The translations under genes and the position numbers were made by a program. This document shows, in pieces, positions 36,954 through 46,804 of a stretch of 64,000 nt of DNA. Below the pieces are notes generated by a model. It was not told the DNA's origin. It ran no database searches and saw only the letters and a program-made list of their open reading frames with translations. Origin of the DNA: Grimontia sedimenti (GTDB lineage Bacteria; Pseudomonadota; Gammaproteobacteria; Enterobacterales; Vibrionaceae); assembly GCF_011045095.1 (NCBI RefSeq), contig NZ_JAALDL010000007.1, positions 1-64,000 of the forward strand. The letters run 5' to 3'. Each line of letters starts with the position of its first letter. Position 1 is the stretch's first letter.

Positions 36954-39410
36954 TCAGGCTTCCGGTTTAAAGTGTTTTTTAGTTAATCGCGTCGGCTGGT
37001 GATTTGCAGGGTCATCCGGCCACACATGTTTCGGGTAGCGCCCTTTCATTTCTTTCTGCACTTCGCGGTAAGCGCCTTGCCAGAACCCTGCTAAGTCTTG
37101 CGTAATTTGCAGCGGCCTTTGTGCCGGGCTCAATAGCTCAACCACCAAGGTCACTTTGCCATCTGCGATAGTCGGTGATGTCGCCTGCCCATACATTTCC
37201 TGCATTCTGACCGCCAAGACCGGTTTTTGTCCCTGTTGATAGCGAATAGCGTAGCGTGAGCCTGTTGGTACTTCGTAAGTCTCCGGCAGCAATTGGTTAA
37301 GCTGTTTGGTGATGTCCCAGCCAAACCAAGCTTCCAGTGCACTGAAGAAGTCGATTTTCTTCAAATCCTTCAAGCTACGAACCCCGTTCATAAACGGTGC
37401 CAGCCAATCGTCGAGCGATCCCAACAGCGCAGATTCATCAAGCGGAGGCAGCGAAATGGCTAATTCCCAGCTTTGCGCACATCGCGCCCGGTTCAAAAGG
37501 CTTACCGCTTTGTCTGACATCGGTAATGATGTTTCGCCTTTTCGCTTAATCGCCTCAATCAGCGCACGGGTCAGCATGTCATCACTTAATCGTGCTATCG
37601 CTTTTTTAGCGACAACGATGTCGCCGCAGCAAAGGTGTTCCTCGGCGACCAGCGCGCCTTTCTTTTCGTCCCAGTCTACCCATTCACGTTCAGAAAACAG
37701 TGAAGGAAGACGGGTTTGCAACGTTGAAAAATCCGTACGAACGGCGGTAAAAATAAGGCTATCACCCTGCACCACACTCATTAAATCCACGGCAATTAAC
37801 GCTTCTTCCCCTGAGAGTGGATGATCGGCATCGAGTTGCGCCCCATGGCCATTACTTAATAAGAAGCGACCATTGTTGCCGCGGGATTTGGCAATCCGAT
37901 CCGGCCACGCTGCAGCAGCAAGTATCGGCAACCAGTCACCGGATAAATCCTCCGACAGTGTGCACTTCATTCTTGCAGCCAATTGTGCGGCACGCTGGCG
38001 GCCGGTCGGCTTTTTCATTGCCATCATCAATTGAAGGCGCAAATCAGGGTCGGCTTTGCCTCGCGGTGGTTCTTCTGCCCAGGCTGCCAACCAGCAGGCA
38101 GTGGAAGTGGCTTCCTCATCAAACGCCTTTGCCGCTATAAGCATTGCACCAAGACGGGCATCTGTTCCCAGCTCAGTCACCTGCTTGCCTTTGTGTGTCA
38201 GCGCATTGTGTTCATCAAGAATATCCAGCTGTCGCAATAGGGTAACGGCTTGCTGCCAATGTTGGGTCGGCGGAAGGTCAAGCCATTGCAAATCTTCCGG
38301 CGCACAGCCCCACTGCACGATTTCCAGCACCAGTTGCATCAAATCACTGGTGACGATTTCAGGATCCGGCACCGCCCGCATCCGCTGGAATGTTTCTTCA
38401 CTGTATAGACGTAGACAAAGGCCCGCTGATAAGCGACCTGCCCGCCCCATCCGCTGAATCGCAGACGAGCGCGCAATCTGCACCGTTTCGAGTTTGGTGA
38501 TGCCCGTTTTGCGGTTAAAACGCGCGACGCGTTCAAGCCCTGAATCCACCACCAAACGAATGCCTTCAATCGTCAAACTGGTTTCTGCAATGTTGGTTGC
38601 AAGTACCACCTTACGCTGACCTTTCGGTGCTGGTGCGATCGCAGCTTGTTGTTCTTTGGCATTCATCTGACCAAACAGCGGGCAAACCATTACACCATGG
38701 GGTACTTTCGATTCCAACGCTTCAGCGACGCGGGAGATTTCTCCTGTGCCTGGCAAAAACACCAGCGCTGAACCCTCTTCTTTCTGCATCAATTTCGCAA
38801 CGGCAGACGCCACTAAACTCTCATAGCCATATTGTTTGGCGATCGGCTGATAACGCACATCAACCGGAAAGCTTCGCCCTTCGGACATCAGTACCCTGGC
38901 TTCAGGTAGCAGGGTCGTTAGCGCCGCATCATCCAGTGTCGCTGACATCACCAGCAAGGTTAAATCATCACGAAGCGCGCCCTGTACATCCAAAGAGAGC
39001 GCCAGCGCAAGATCTGCATGAAGGTTGCGCTCATGGAATTCATCGAAAACCACCAAACTCACACCATCGAGTTCTGGGTCAGATTGGATCATTCTTGTCA
39101 GTACGCCTTCAGTGACGATCTCAAGGCGGGTTTTGTCACTGACACGGGTCTCTCCACGCACACGTAAACCTACCGTCTCACCCACTTTTTCACCGCACTG
39201 GGAAGCCAGAAAGCGGGCAATGTTTCTTGCCGCCAGACGACGGGGTTCCAGCAGGATGATTTTTCCTTCGAAAACATTTTGCTCCAGCAGCACCTGCGGC
39301 AATCTTGTCGATTTACCTGCCCCTGGCGGCGCTTTAAGAATCACTTGCGAAGATTGGGTCAGTGCGGAGATCACGTCATCTAAGACGCTGTCGATAGGGA
39401 GCTGTGACAA
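36954..39410 (-). CDS. hrpB: ATP-dependent helicase HrpB
   Basis: DEAH-box helicase of unclear cellular role. From TTG 39410 (read SQLPIDSVLDDVISALTQSSQ) it is 818 residues, the family length. Motifs in order: Walker A APPGAGKST near 32, TEGVLTRMI near 104, DEFHER (DEAH variant) near 128, MSATLDD near 159, LATNIAETSLTI, and QRMGRAGR near 330. The C-terminal HrpB domain ends KGRYPKHVWPDDPANHQPTR. The frame is open far upstream to 39644, but that part overlaps thpR and is unlike the family. It is followed by mrcB after 10 bp, as in E. coli. Confidence 0.92.
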   Translation of the reverse strand: MSQLPIDSVLDDVISALTQSSQVILKAPPGAGKSTRLPQVLLEQNVFEGKIILLEPRRLAARNIARFLASQCGEKVGETVGLRVRGETRVSDKTRLEIVTEGVLTRMIQSDPELDGVSLVVFDEFHERNLHADLALALSLDVQGALRDDLTLLVMSATLDDAALTTLLPEARVLMSEGRSFPVDVRYQPIAKQYGYESLVASAVAKLMQKEEGSALVFLPGTGEISRVAEALESKVPHGVMVCPLFGQMNAKEQQAAIAPAPKGQRKVVLATNIAETSLTIEGIRLVVDSGLERVARFNRKTGITKLETVQIARSSAIQRMGRAGRLSAGLCLRLYSEETFQRMRAVPDPEIVTSDLMQLVLEIVQWGCAPEDLQWLDLPPTQHWQQAVTLLRQLDILDEHNALTHKGKQVTELGTDARLGAMLIAAKAFDEEATSTACWLAAWAEEPPRGKADPDLRLQLMMAMKKPTGRQRAAQLAARMKCTLSEDLSGDWLPILAAAAWPDRIAKSRGNNGRFLLSNGHGAQLDADHPLSGEEALIAVDLMSVVQGDSLIFTAVRTDFSTLQTRLPSLFSEREWVDWDEKKGALVAEEHLCCGDIVVAKKAIARLSDDMLTRALIEAIKRKGETSLPMSDKAVSLLNRARCAQSWELAISLPPLDESALLGSLDDWLAPFMNGVRSLKDLKKIDFFSALEAWFGWDITKQLNQLLPETYEVPTGSRYAIRYQQGQKPVLAVRMQEMYGQATSPTIADGKVTLVVELLSPAQRPLQITQDLAGFWQGAYREVQKEMKGRYPKHVWPDDPANHQPTRLTKKHFKPEA

Positions 39411-39474
39411 TGGAAAGGCCTTTATGTCAGAATTACGCGAACAGTATACCCAAATCACGCAAGGATGCAGGACG

Positions 39475-40011
39475 TTGAGCAAGGAAACGCGAAGGCTCTT
39501 CTTCGCTTTGGATTTTAGCGACAAGCACAACGCCAACAGCCGCAGCGCCATTGTTGCGCTTAAGCAAATACTGGCCGAGCACGGTCGGCCCGTTCCCGAT
39601 GATAATCTCCATATTACCCTGGCGTTTCTCGGCGAAGTCGACAATCTTGCCTATCGCGCGCTGTGTGAGGCTGCAGATAAAATATCGCTTCCAGCCATCT
39701 CCACCCAAACCACAGAAACCGGTGAATTCCCCAAACAGGGCATCCTCTGGCTTGGGATTGAGGAGAATGCCACATTAAGCACATTGGCCTGCCAGCTACA
39801 AGAGGCTGCCGCCAAGATCTTAGGTCGCTCTGCAGAACATAACTTCGTGCCGCACATCACCTTAGCGCGCCGAGCCAGACCGACAGAAAACCGACGTTCG
39901 CTTCGAACGCCAATCACTTTTTATCACTTCGGCATTTATGCATCAGTACCAGCTAAAAATGGGCACGGCGTACATTATCAATGCCTGAATAGTTGGACAT
40001 TAACCCGTTGA
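39475..40011 (+). CDS. thpR: RNA 2',3'-cyclic phosphodiesterase (2'-5' RNA ligase family)
   Basis: 2H phosphoesterase acting on 2',3'-cyclic phosphate or 2'-5' RNA ends. From TTG 39475 the product is 178 residues, beginning SKETRRLFFALDF as in E. coli ThpR. The two HxTx motifs are present: HITLAFLGE near 46 and HITLARRA near 128. An in-frame ATG at 39424 would add 17 residues but leave only 13 bp to the divergent hrpB start, so I prefer TTG. sfsA follows 30 bp later. Confidence 0.85.
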   Translation: MSKETRRLFFALDFSDKHNANSRSAIVALKQILAEHGRPVPDDNLHITLAFLGEVDNLAYRALCEAADKISLPAISTQTTETGEFPKQGILWLGIEENATLSTLACQLQEAAAKILGRSAEHNFVPHITLARRARPTENRRSLRTPITFYHFGIYASVPAKNGHGVHYQCLNSWTLTR

Positions 40012-40041
40012 TATTCGTCGGTATATTTATCAAGGACAACC

Positions 40042-40752
40042 ATGAAATTTGACCCTCCATTACAACCGGCCACCTTAATCCGTCGCTATAAACGTTTTCT
40101 TGCCGACGTGACATTAGCGGATGGTTCTGAAGTCACCATGCACTGTGCGAACACAGGTGCCATGACGGGTTGCGCCACACCGGGGGATACCGTGTGGTAC
40201 TCCACTTCTGACAATCCCAAGCGTAAATATGCCAACAGCTGGGAGCTGACAGAAACTCGACAAGGGCACCTTATTTGCATTAATACTGTACAGGCTAACC
40301 GTCTGGTGGTGGAAGCGATCAAAGAGAATGTTGTGGCGGAATTGCAGGGTTATGAAACCCTTCGTACCGAAGTACCGTATGGTGAAGAGAAGAGCCGCAT
40401 CGACATCCTGCTTCAATCACCGGACAAAAAAGACTGCTATATAGAGGTGAAAAGTGTCACGTTATTGGAAGAAGATGGACAAGGCTTCTTCCCGGATACT
40501 GTCACCACTCGGGGTCAGAAACACTTACGGGAATTGGGCGTGCTCGCCCAACAAGGAAAACGCGCGGTGCTGTTTTTTGCCGTGCTTCATTCTGGAATTG
40601 AGAAGGTGTCAGCGGCAAAACACATAGATGCGGTCTATAATCAGCTACTTATAGACGCTCAGGCACTTGGTGTGGAAATTCTGTGTTACCAAACGACACT
40701 TTCATCAGTCCATATGAGCATAAATAAACGGGTCCCGTTCTCCCAGAATTGA
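40042..40752 (+). CDS. sfsA: Sugar fermentation stimulation protein SfsA
   Basis: SfsA family: an N-terminal OB-like nucleic-acid-binding part and a C-terminal nuclease-like fold; biological role unsettled. It is 236 residues: [23 protein letters not shown], then [16 protein letters not shown] near 31, the acidic/Lys residues in SRIDILL and [11 protein letters not shown] near 133, and [11 protein letters not shown]. The typical neighbour dksA follows. Confidence 0.93.
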   Translation: MKFDPPLQPATLIRRYKRFLADVTLADGSEVTMHCANTGAMTGCATPGDTVWYSTSDNPKRKYANSWELTETRQGHLICINTVQANRLVVEAIKENVVAELQGYETLRTEVPYGEEKSRIDILLQSPDKKDCYIEVKSVTLLEEDGQGFFPDTVTTRGQKHLRELGVLAQQGKRAVLFFAVLHSGIEKVSAAKHIDAVYNQLLIDAQALGVEILCYQTTLSSVHMSINKRVPFSQN

Positions 40753-40883
40753 GAAAAAATGTAGGCATCTTCACACTGGGATGACAAGAGGCAAAAACAA
40801 AGATTGCCTCATTATAGGGTTTCTGATATAGATACCGCCCTCTTTTGACCGAGCAGGTCAGGGTGTATTTAGGAGAACGCTTA

Positions 40884-41333
40884 ATGCCAGAGAGCAAAGT
40901 AAAGAAATCGCTGGGCATCCTGGCTACGGCCGGGTTAGAACCTTACCAAGAGAAGGCTGGCGAGGAGTACATGAATGAGCAACAAGTTGATCATTTCCGT
41001 AAAATCCTCCAAGCGTGGCGTAATCAACTCAGGGAAGAAGTTGACCGTACTGTTCATCACATGCAAGACGAAGCGGCTAATTTCCCAGATCCTGTTGACC
41101 GTGCGGCACAGGAAGAAGAATTCAGCCTGGAATTGCGTAACCGCGACCGCGAACGCAAGCTGATCAAGAAGATCGACAAAACCCTTCAGCGTCTGGAAGA
41201 CGATGATTTCGGTTTCTGTGATTCTTGTGGTGTTGAAATCGGTGTACGTCGCCTTGAAGCCCGTCCTACTGCGGATCTATGTATTGACTGCAAAACCCTT
41301 GCAGAAATCAAAGAAAAGCAAATGGCAGGCTAA
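40884..41333 (+). CDS. dksA: RNA polymerase-binding transcription factor DksA
   Basis: Works with ppGpp on RNA polymerase in the stringent response. It is 149 residues from ATG 40884, after AGGAG; an upstream in-frame start at 40845 covers the promoter region and is rejected. The coiled-coil tip has the acidic residues D69 and D72 with A74 ([13 protein letters not shown]), equivalent to E. coli D71/D74/A76. The zinc finger is [17 protein letters not shown] then CIDC. sfsA-dksA-gluQ is a conserved order, and a strong terminator follows. Confidence 0.97.
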   Translation: MPESKVKKSLGILATAGLEPYQEKAGEEYMNEQQVDHFRKILQAWRNQLREEVDRTVHHMQDEAANFPDPVDRAAQEEEFSLELRNRDRERKLIKKIDKTLQRLEDDDFGFCDSCGVEIGVRRLEARPTADLCIDCKTLAEIKEKQMAG

Positions 41334-41360
41334 GCCTACCGCTTTACCGAGATTCATGGC

Positions 41361-41390
41361 AAAAAGGGAGCTAAGGCTCCCTTTTTCCTT
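41361..41390 (+). terminator. Terminator after dksA
   Basis: 11-bp stem AAAAAGGGAGC / GCTCCCTTTTT with loop TAAG, then CCTTTTT. gluQ starts 18 bases beyond. Confidence 0.9.
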
Positions 41391-41407
41391 TTTCAGAGAA
41401 ACAGAAA

Positions 41408-42280
41408 ATGCAATACGTCGGGCGATTCGCCCCTTCGCCATCAGGCCCCCTGCATTTTGGGTCCTTGGTGGCAGCGCTGGGAAGCTACCTTCAGGCCAAA
41501 GCCCATCAAGGTAAATGGTTGGTTCGTATCGAAGATATCGATCCGCCAAGGGAAGTTGCCGGGGCGGCTGATGCCATTCTAAAAACTTTGGACGCCTACG
41601 GCCTTCATTGGGATGACGGCATTCTTTACCAGCATGATCGCTACGATGCGTATCAAGCGCAGATAGAGCACTGGCTAAGAAACGGCGAAACTTACTTCTG
41701 CCAATGCACCCGACGCCAGATAAAAGACGCGGGTGGCATTTACCCCGGCACCTGCCGACACCGTACGCTGGATGCTGACGGCTCTGCCGTTCGTGTCTGC
41801 ATTGATAGCCCGGTGACAGAGTTTGTCGATATCAAACATGGCGTGATACCACTCGACGCTGCGATGGCGGCGGAAGACTTTATTATTAAGCGCCGTGATG
41901 GGCTTTATGCCTACAACCTGGCGGTGGTGATGGACGATATTCATCAAGGTGTCACAGAGGTCGTTCGTGGCGCGGATCTTATTGAGCCGACGGGAAGACA
42001 GGTTTCTCTTTATCAAAAACTGGGCGCACCTCAGGTGAGTTATTTACACTTGCCACTTGCACTCAACGCCGACGGTAATAAGCTTTCTAAGCAAAACCAT
42101 GCACCGGCCATCGACAACACCCACCCAGGTCCCGCCCTTGAAGCTGCATTGGCATTTTTAGGGCACCCTGTTCCTGCTGAATTACAGGGGGCTCCGGTGG
42201 CAGAACTGCTCCTTTGGGGCGAGAAAAACTGGCAGATAAACAAGCTGCCAAATGAGACGGAAGTGATTACAGCTTTCTAA
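41408..42280 (+). CDS. gluQ: Glutamyl-queuosine tRNA(Asp) synthetase
   Basis: Attaches glutamate to queuosine at the wobble position of tRNA-Asp; a shortened GluRS without an anticodon-binding domain. It is 290 residues. The HIGH-like motif is PSGPLHFGSLVAALGS near residue 12. The zinc site is CQCTRRQ and YPGTCRH near 98-116, and the KMSKS-like motif is NKLSKQNHA near 224. It begins MQYVGRFAPSPSG. The gene could be reached only by read-through of the dksA terminator or from its own promoter; I cannot see a clear one. Confidence 0.95.
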   Translation: MQYVGRFAPSPSGPLHFGSLVAALGSYLQAKAHQGKWLVRIEDIDPPREVAGAADAILKTLDAYGLHWDDGILYQHDRYDAYQAQIEHWLRNGETYFCQCTRRQIKDAGGIYPGTCRHRTLDADGSAVRVCIDSPVTEFVDIKHGVIPLDAAMAAEDFIIKRRDGLYAYNLAVVMDDIHQGVTEVVRGADLIEPTGRQVSLYQKLGAPQVSYLHLPLALNADGNKLSKQNHAPAIDNTHPGPALEAALAFLGHPVPAELQGAPVAELLLWGEKNWQINKLPNETEVITAF

Positions 42281-42338
42281 AATACGGAGCGGTGATATAT
42301 CATATGCCGTCGTTTTTATGGCCCGACCTGTCAGATAC

Positions 42339-42351
42339 GAGGTGAGTTATC
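42339..42351 (+). promoter_or_regulatory. pcnB ribosome site and non-canonical ATC start
   Basis: GAGGTGA at 42339-42345, then ATC at 42349. The codons after ATC ([17 protein letters not shown]) align with the N-terminus of E. coli PcnB, which starts at AUU followed by FTRVANFCRKVL. An in-frame TGA at 42343 leaves no ATG, GTG or TTG between it and the conserved region except TTG 42385. Confidence 0.7.
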
Positions 42352-43752
42352 TTTAATCGAGTTACCAGCTTTTGCCGTAAGGTATTGAATCGCGATAATA
42401 AAACACGCGCGATTGATGACCTGAAGCTAGAAGTTATTCCACGCCAAGAGCACGGTATATCAAGAAAAGATATCAGCGAAAATGCGCTGAAGGTGCTCTA
42501 TCGCCTGAATAAAGCAGGCTTTGAAGCATACCTCGTTGGTGGTGGTGTGCGTGATTTGCTGCTGAATAAACAGCCAAAAGATTTCGATATCGCGACCAAC
42601 GCGACGCCGGAAGAAGTGCGTAAGCTGTTCAGAAACTGCCGCCTGGTTGGCCGCCGTTTCCGTCTGGCACATATTCTCTTCGGTCGTGACGTGATTGAAG
42701 TGGCGACCTTCCGCGGTCACCACGGCGCTGATAAAGGTGATAAGTCTGCCAGCCAGTCGAATGACGGCATGCTGCTGCGTGACAACGTTTACGGCACCAT
42801 CGATGAAGATGCAGAGCGCCGTGACTTCACCGTCAATGCCCTTTACTACAACATTGATGACTTCTCGGTACGCGATTATGCAGGTGGTGTTGAAGACCTG
42901 AAAAACCGCGTGATCCGCCTCATTGGCGATCCGGAAACCCGTTACCGTGAAGACCCGGTTCGTATGCTGCGTGCAGTGCGCTTTGCCGCGAAGCTCGACA
43001 TGCAAATTAACGAAGCAACAGCGGCGCCAATTCCTGCGCTGGCTCACCTGCTTCGTGATATTCCTGCCGCCCGTCTGTTTGAAGAAAGCCTCAAGCTTTT
43101 GCAATCCGGCAACGGTTTGGACACCTATCGCTTGCTGCGCGACTACAACCTCTTTTCGCCACTGTTCCCGATTTTGGATGAGCATTTCACCGAAGATCGC
43201 AGCAGTAAATGCGAAAAGATGTTGGAGCTGGTACTGAAATCTACCGACGATCGTGTTGCTAATGACCAGCGCATCAATCCAGCCTTTATGTATGCCGCCA
43301 TGCTGTGGTACCCGCTGGAAACCCGCGCAGAAGAAATCGCCTTCGAAAGTGGCTTGAGCTACTACGACGCCTTTATGGTCGCGGCCAATGACATCCTGGA
43401 TGAGCAGGTGAAGAGCATCGCGATCCCGCGCCGCTTCACTGCAATGATCCGTGATATCTGGCAATTGCAGCTTCGCTTAAGCCGTCGCTCAGGTAACCGC
43501 GCTTACAAACTGCTGGAACAAAACAAGTTCCGTGCTGCGTTCGATTTCCTTGAAATGCGTGGCAAGATTGAAGGCGGACAACTGGAAGAGCTCGCCACTT
43601 GGTGGGATGACTTCCAAAGAGCAAACCGTGACGATCGCCATGACATGGTACAGGTGCTGAACAAGGCCAGTGCGGCGAAAAAGACCCGACGCCGCCGTAA
43701 AACCAAGCCTCGCAGCCGAAAGCCTAAACCGAAGTCGAATACAGAATCATGA
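42349..43752 (+). CDS. pcnB: Poly(A) polymerase I
   Basis: Adds poly(A) tails to RNA 3' ends, marking them for decay. Starting from ATC 42349 the protein is 467 residues. Starting from TTG 42385 it is 455 and lacks the conserved TSFCRKVL segment. The nucleotidyltransferase head has [22 protein letters not shown], with catalytic Asp-x-Asp. [22 protein letters not shown] follows, then [17 protein letters not shown]. The helical body follows, and the tail is very basic ([19 protein letters not shown]), typical of PAP I and not of CCA-adding enzymes. Its stop overlaps the folK start by four bases (ATGA). Confidence 0.93.
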   Translation: MFNRVTSFCRKVLNRDNKTRAIDDLKLEVIPRQEHGISRKDISENALKVLYRLNKAGFEAYLVGGGVRDLLLNKQPKDFDIATNATPEEVRKLFRNCRLVGRRFRLAHILFGRDVIEVATFRGHHGADKGDKSASQSNDGMLLRDNVYGTIDEDAERRDFTVNALYYNIDDFSVRDYAGGVEDLKNRVIRLIGDPETRYREDPVRMLRAVRFAAKLDMQINEATAAPIPALAHLLRDIPAARLFEESLKLLQSGNGLDTYRLLRDYNLFSPLFPILDEHFTEDRSSKCEKMLELVLKSTDDRVANDQRINPAFMYAAMLWYPLETRAEEIAFESGLSYYDAFMVAANDILDEQVKSIAIPRRFTAMIRDIWQLQLRLSRRSGNRAYKLLEQNKFRAAFDFLEMRGKIEGGQLEELATWWDDFQRANRDDRHDMVQVLNKASAAKKTRRRRKTKPRSRKPKPKSNTES

Positions 43753-44231
43753 TCCGCGCTTACATTGCTATAGGCAGTAACTTAGGTAACCCGGTAGAGA
43801 AAGCCCAACATGCGATTGAGGCACTGAAACATCTGCCGGGTACCCGCTTTGTCTGTACATCTTCGCTCTATAGCAGTAAGCCGATGGGTCCCGCCGACCA
43901 GCCCGATTATGTGAATGCGGTTGCAGCCATTGACACCGAGCTTCAACCGTTAGATCTTCTTGATCATACACAGCGCATTGAGCTGGAGTTCGGCCGCGAG
44001 CGTAAAGATGAACGCTGGGGACCACGAACTCTGGACTTGGATATCCTGCTGTATGGGGATCTCCAGCTGGAAAGTGAACGGTTAACCGTTCCACACTACG
44101 GGATGAAAGTACGTGAATTCGTGCTTTACCCTCTCGCCGAAATAGCCCCTGACTTGCAGCTGCCTGATGGCAGTGCTGTCGCAGAGCTGGTCGCTGTCAC
44201 GGATAAAAACGGCCTGACTGCCCTCGCGTAA
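43749..44231 (+). CDS. folK: 6-hydroxymethyl-7,8-dihydropterin pyrophosphokinase
   Basis: Transfers pyrophosphate from ATP to the pterin in folate synthesis. It is 160 residues: [20 protein letters not shown], then [19 protein letters not shown] near 41, and the signature [16 protein letters not shown] near 89 with two Mg-binding Asp. The start overlaps the pcnB stop, so it is translationally coupled. panB follows after 50 bp. Confidence 0.96.
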   Translation: MIRAYIAIGSNLGNPVEKAQHAIEALKHLPGTRFVCTSSLYSSKPMGPADQPDYVNAVAAIDTELQPLDLLDHTQRIELEFGRERKDERWGPRTLDLDILLYGDLQLESERLTVPHYGMKVREFVLYPLAEIAPDLQLPDGSAVAELVAVTDKNGLTALA

Positions 44232-44281
44232 GCACACCCGCCTAGGCACCGAAACAAAACAAGCAGGGTTTGGGAGACAAG

Positions 44282-45076
44282 ATGAAAAAAATTACGATTA
44301 GTACCTTAATGGCATGGAAGCAGGAAGGACGTAAATTTGCTTCGGCAACTGCTTATGACGCCAGTTTTGCCCAATTGTTTGAAGAGCAGGAAATGCCTGT
44401 GTTGCTGGTTGGCGACTCACTGGGCATGGTTTTGCAAGGAAAGAGTGACACCCTTTCAGTCACGATTGACGAAATCGCTTATCACACGCGCAGCGTGCGT
44501 GCAGGGAGCCCAAATAGCCTTCTGATGGCCGACATGCCATTTATGTCATTTGCCACGCCAGAAGAAGCCTGCAAGAACGCAGCCGTTCTAATGCAAGCAG
44601 GCGCCAACATGGTGAAAGTGGAAGGTGGCGCTTGGCTGGCTGATACCATCACTATGCTGACCCAACGCGCTGTGCCTGTTTGTGCGCACCTTGGCCTGAC
44701 CCCTCAATCCATTAATATCTTCGGTGGCTTTAAAATTCAGGGCCGCGAAGAGGAAAAAGCAGAGCAAATGGTTCAGGACGCATTGGCTCTTGAAAAAGCC
44801 GGTGCTCAGGTCATCTTGCTGGAATGCGTGCCAAAAGCGCTGGCTGCGCGCATCACTGATGCTGTCCGCGTACCCGTGATTGGTATTGGCGCAGGCAATG
44901 CGACAGACGGACAGATTCTGGTGATGCACGACATGTTCGGCATCTCTGCTAACTACATCCCACGTTTTTCCAAAAACTACCTGAAAGAAACGGGCGACAT
45001 GCGTCTGGCTGTGTCCCGTTACATTGAAGAAGTGGCAAGCGGCGAGTTCCCTGGCCCAGAGCAGACGTTTAACTGA
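44282..45076 (+). CDS. panB: 3-methyl-2-oxobutanoate hydroxymethyltransferase
   Basis: First committed step of pantothenate synthesis: methylene-THF plus ketoisovalerate gives ketopantoate. It is 264 residues from ATG 44282, behind GGGAGACAAG; an earlier start at 44270 is within that ribosome site. Seen: [15 protein letters not shown], the Mg-binding [11 protein letters not shown] near 43, KVEGG near 112, HLGLTPQS near 136, and [18 protein letters not shown] near 204. panC begins 13 bp later. Confidence 0.96.
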   Translation: MKKITISTLMAWKQEGRKFASATAYDASFAQLFEEQEMPVLLVGDSLGMVLQGKSDTLSVTIDEIAYHTRSVRAGSPNSLLMADMPFMSFATPEEACKNAAVLMQAGANMVKVEGGAWLADTITMLTQRAVPVCAHLGLTPQSINIFGGFKIQGREEEKAEQMVQDALALEKAGAQVILLECVPKALAARITDAVRVPVIGIGAGNATDGQILVMHDMFGISANYIPRFSKNYLKETGDMRLAVSRYIEEVASGEFPGPEQTFN

Positions 45077-45089
45077 GGAATGCCGATAC

Positions 45090-45968
45090 ATGCAAGTAAT
45101 CGCTGAGATTGCCCCACTCCGTGAACAGGTTCAGCAATGGCGCCGTGAAGGCCAGCGCATTGCGTTTGTCCCTACCATGGGTCACCTGCACGACGGTCAC
45201 CTCACTCTGGTTCGCAGAGCCCGTGAGAATGCCGATGTAGTGGTTGTTAGCATCTTCGTTAACCCAATGCAGTTTGATAAAGCAGATGATTTGGCCGCGT
45301 ATCCACGCACGCTGGATGAAGACATTGCCAAACTGAACACTGAAGGGGTTGAGGTGGTATTCACCCCGACCGCCGACATCATGTACCCCAATGGCATGGA
45401 CAATCACGCATTTGTGGATGTTCCGGGCCTTTCCGGTGTGCTCGAAGGCGCTTCCCGCCCAGGCCACTTTAAAGGCGTAGCAACCGTTGTTTCCAAGCTG
45501 TTCAATATGGTTCAGCCGGATGTGGCTTGCTTTGGTGAGAAAGACTTCCAGCAACTGGCTGTGATTAAAAAGATGGTGGACGATCTTTGCCTGCCTATCG
45601 AAATCATTCCTGTTGCCACAGTGCGTGAAATGGATGGGCTTGCCATGAGCAGCCGTAATACCCGTTTGACCGTCGATGAGCGTCAACGTGCGCCAGTGCT
45701 GGCAAAAACCCTGCGCTGGATTAGTAGCCAAATGCGTGGTGGCCGTAGCGACTACAGCGAACTGGTGCTTGACGGTAACGACCAGCTGCGCGCAGCAGGT
45801 CTGGAGCCTGACGAGATTTTCATCCGCGATGCCAACACCCTGCAACCTATCAGCGAGCACACTTCTAAAGCCGTAATTCTGGCAGCTGCTTTCCTGAGCC
45901 AGGTGAGACTTATCGACAACCTTACTGTTGATTTGACCCCGCAGGTCACGGACGACAGCGAAGAGTAA
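45090..45968 (+). CDS. panC: Pantothenate synthetase
   Basis: ATP-dependent ligation of pantoate and beta-alanine. It is 292 residues from ATG 45090 ([21 protein letters not shown]). The HIGH-like motif is [17 protein letters not shown] near 30. [42 protein letters not shown] near 130 and the KMSKS-region MSSRNTRLT near 187 are seen. An in-frame extension to 45024 overlaps panB and is rejected. panD is not in the window. Confidence 0.96.
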   Translation: MQVIAEIAPLREQVQQWRREGQRIAFVPTMGHLHDGHLTLVRRARENADVVVVSIFVNPMQFDKADDLAAYPRTLDEDIAKLNTEGVEVVFTPTADIMYPNGMDNHAFVDVPGLSGVLEGASRPGHFKGVATVVSKLFNMVQPDVACFGEKDFQQLAVIKKMVDDLCLPIEIIPVATVREMDGLAMSSRNTRLTVDERQRAPVLAKTLRWISSQMRGGRSDYSELVLDGNDQLRAAGLEPDEIFIRDANTLQPISEHTSKAVILAAAFLSQVRLIDNLTVDLTPQVTDDSEE

Positions 45969-45994
45969 TACAGTCGCACTCACACTCAGATATA

Positions 45995-46020
45995 AAAAAC
46001 CGCCGGAAGGCGGTTTTTTA
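45995..46020. terminator. Bidirectional terminator between panC and the ABC permease
   Basis: 11-bp stem AAAAAACCGCC / GGCGGTTTTTT with a GGAA tetraloop, placed between convergent genes. Confidence 0.92.
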
Positions 46021-46034
46021 TACTCATTTCGCGC

Positions 46035-46804
46035 TTAGCTTCGAAGGCCAATACCACGACTGATGAGATACCATGCCAGTGTATACAGTCCGACGACAAA
46101 CAGACTTAATACCGCAAATGACGTCACGATATTCACATCGGACACACCCAAGAAGCCATATCGGAACGCGTTCACCATATAGACGATTGGGTTGAGTTTC
46201 GACACGCCCTGCCAGAATTCTGGCAGCAGGGAGAGCGAATAAAACACCCCACCGAGATAAGTCAACGGTGTCAGTACGAAGGTCGGAATAATGCTGATGT
46301 CATCGAAGGTCTTCGCAAACACGGCGTTAATCAGCCCACCAAGTGAAAAGACCACCGATGTCATAATCACCGTTGCCACTATCACGCCCAGATGAGCAAT
46401 CTCTAGGTCGACAAAAAACAGCGACACCATGGAGACCATCACCCCAACCGCCAAGCCTCTTGCCACACCGCCGCCGACATAACCGGCGATCATGATGTAG
46501 TTCGGTACAGGCGCAACCATGAGCTCTTCAATGTTCCGGTGCATTTTGGCACTGAAAAAGGAAGAGGCCACGTTGGAGTAAGAGTTGGTGATCACCGACA
46601 TCATGATAAGACCCGGTACGATGTAAGCCATGTAACTGAAGCCGCCCATTTCACCAATCCGGCTGCCAATCAGGTTACCGAAGATGATGAAATACAAGGT
46701 CATCGTAATGGCAGGAGGCACCAGCGTTTGCACCCAGATGCGGGTAAAGCGGGTCACTTCCTTGATGATAAGGCTTTAAAAGCCACCCAGTAAAGTTTAT
46801 TCAT
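46035..46804 (-). CDS. yadH: ABC-2 type permease, YadH-like (interrupted by an apparent 1-base deletion)
   Basis: Membrane partner of the ATPase encoded just upstream; YadGH exporters have no firmly known substrate. ATG 46804 overlaps the ATPase stop (ATGA). The frame reads MNKLYWVAFKALSSRK and stops at once. One extra A (TTAATC for TTATC, near plus 46769-46770) gives MNKLYWVAFKALIIKEVTRFTRIW, joining the long open frame. The total is then 256 residues, as E. coli YadH. Six membrane helices are evident, with SYMAYIVPGLIMMSVI near 63 and LTPLTYLGGVFYSL near 185. The break is probably a sequence error. Confidence 0.88.
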
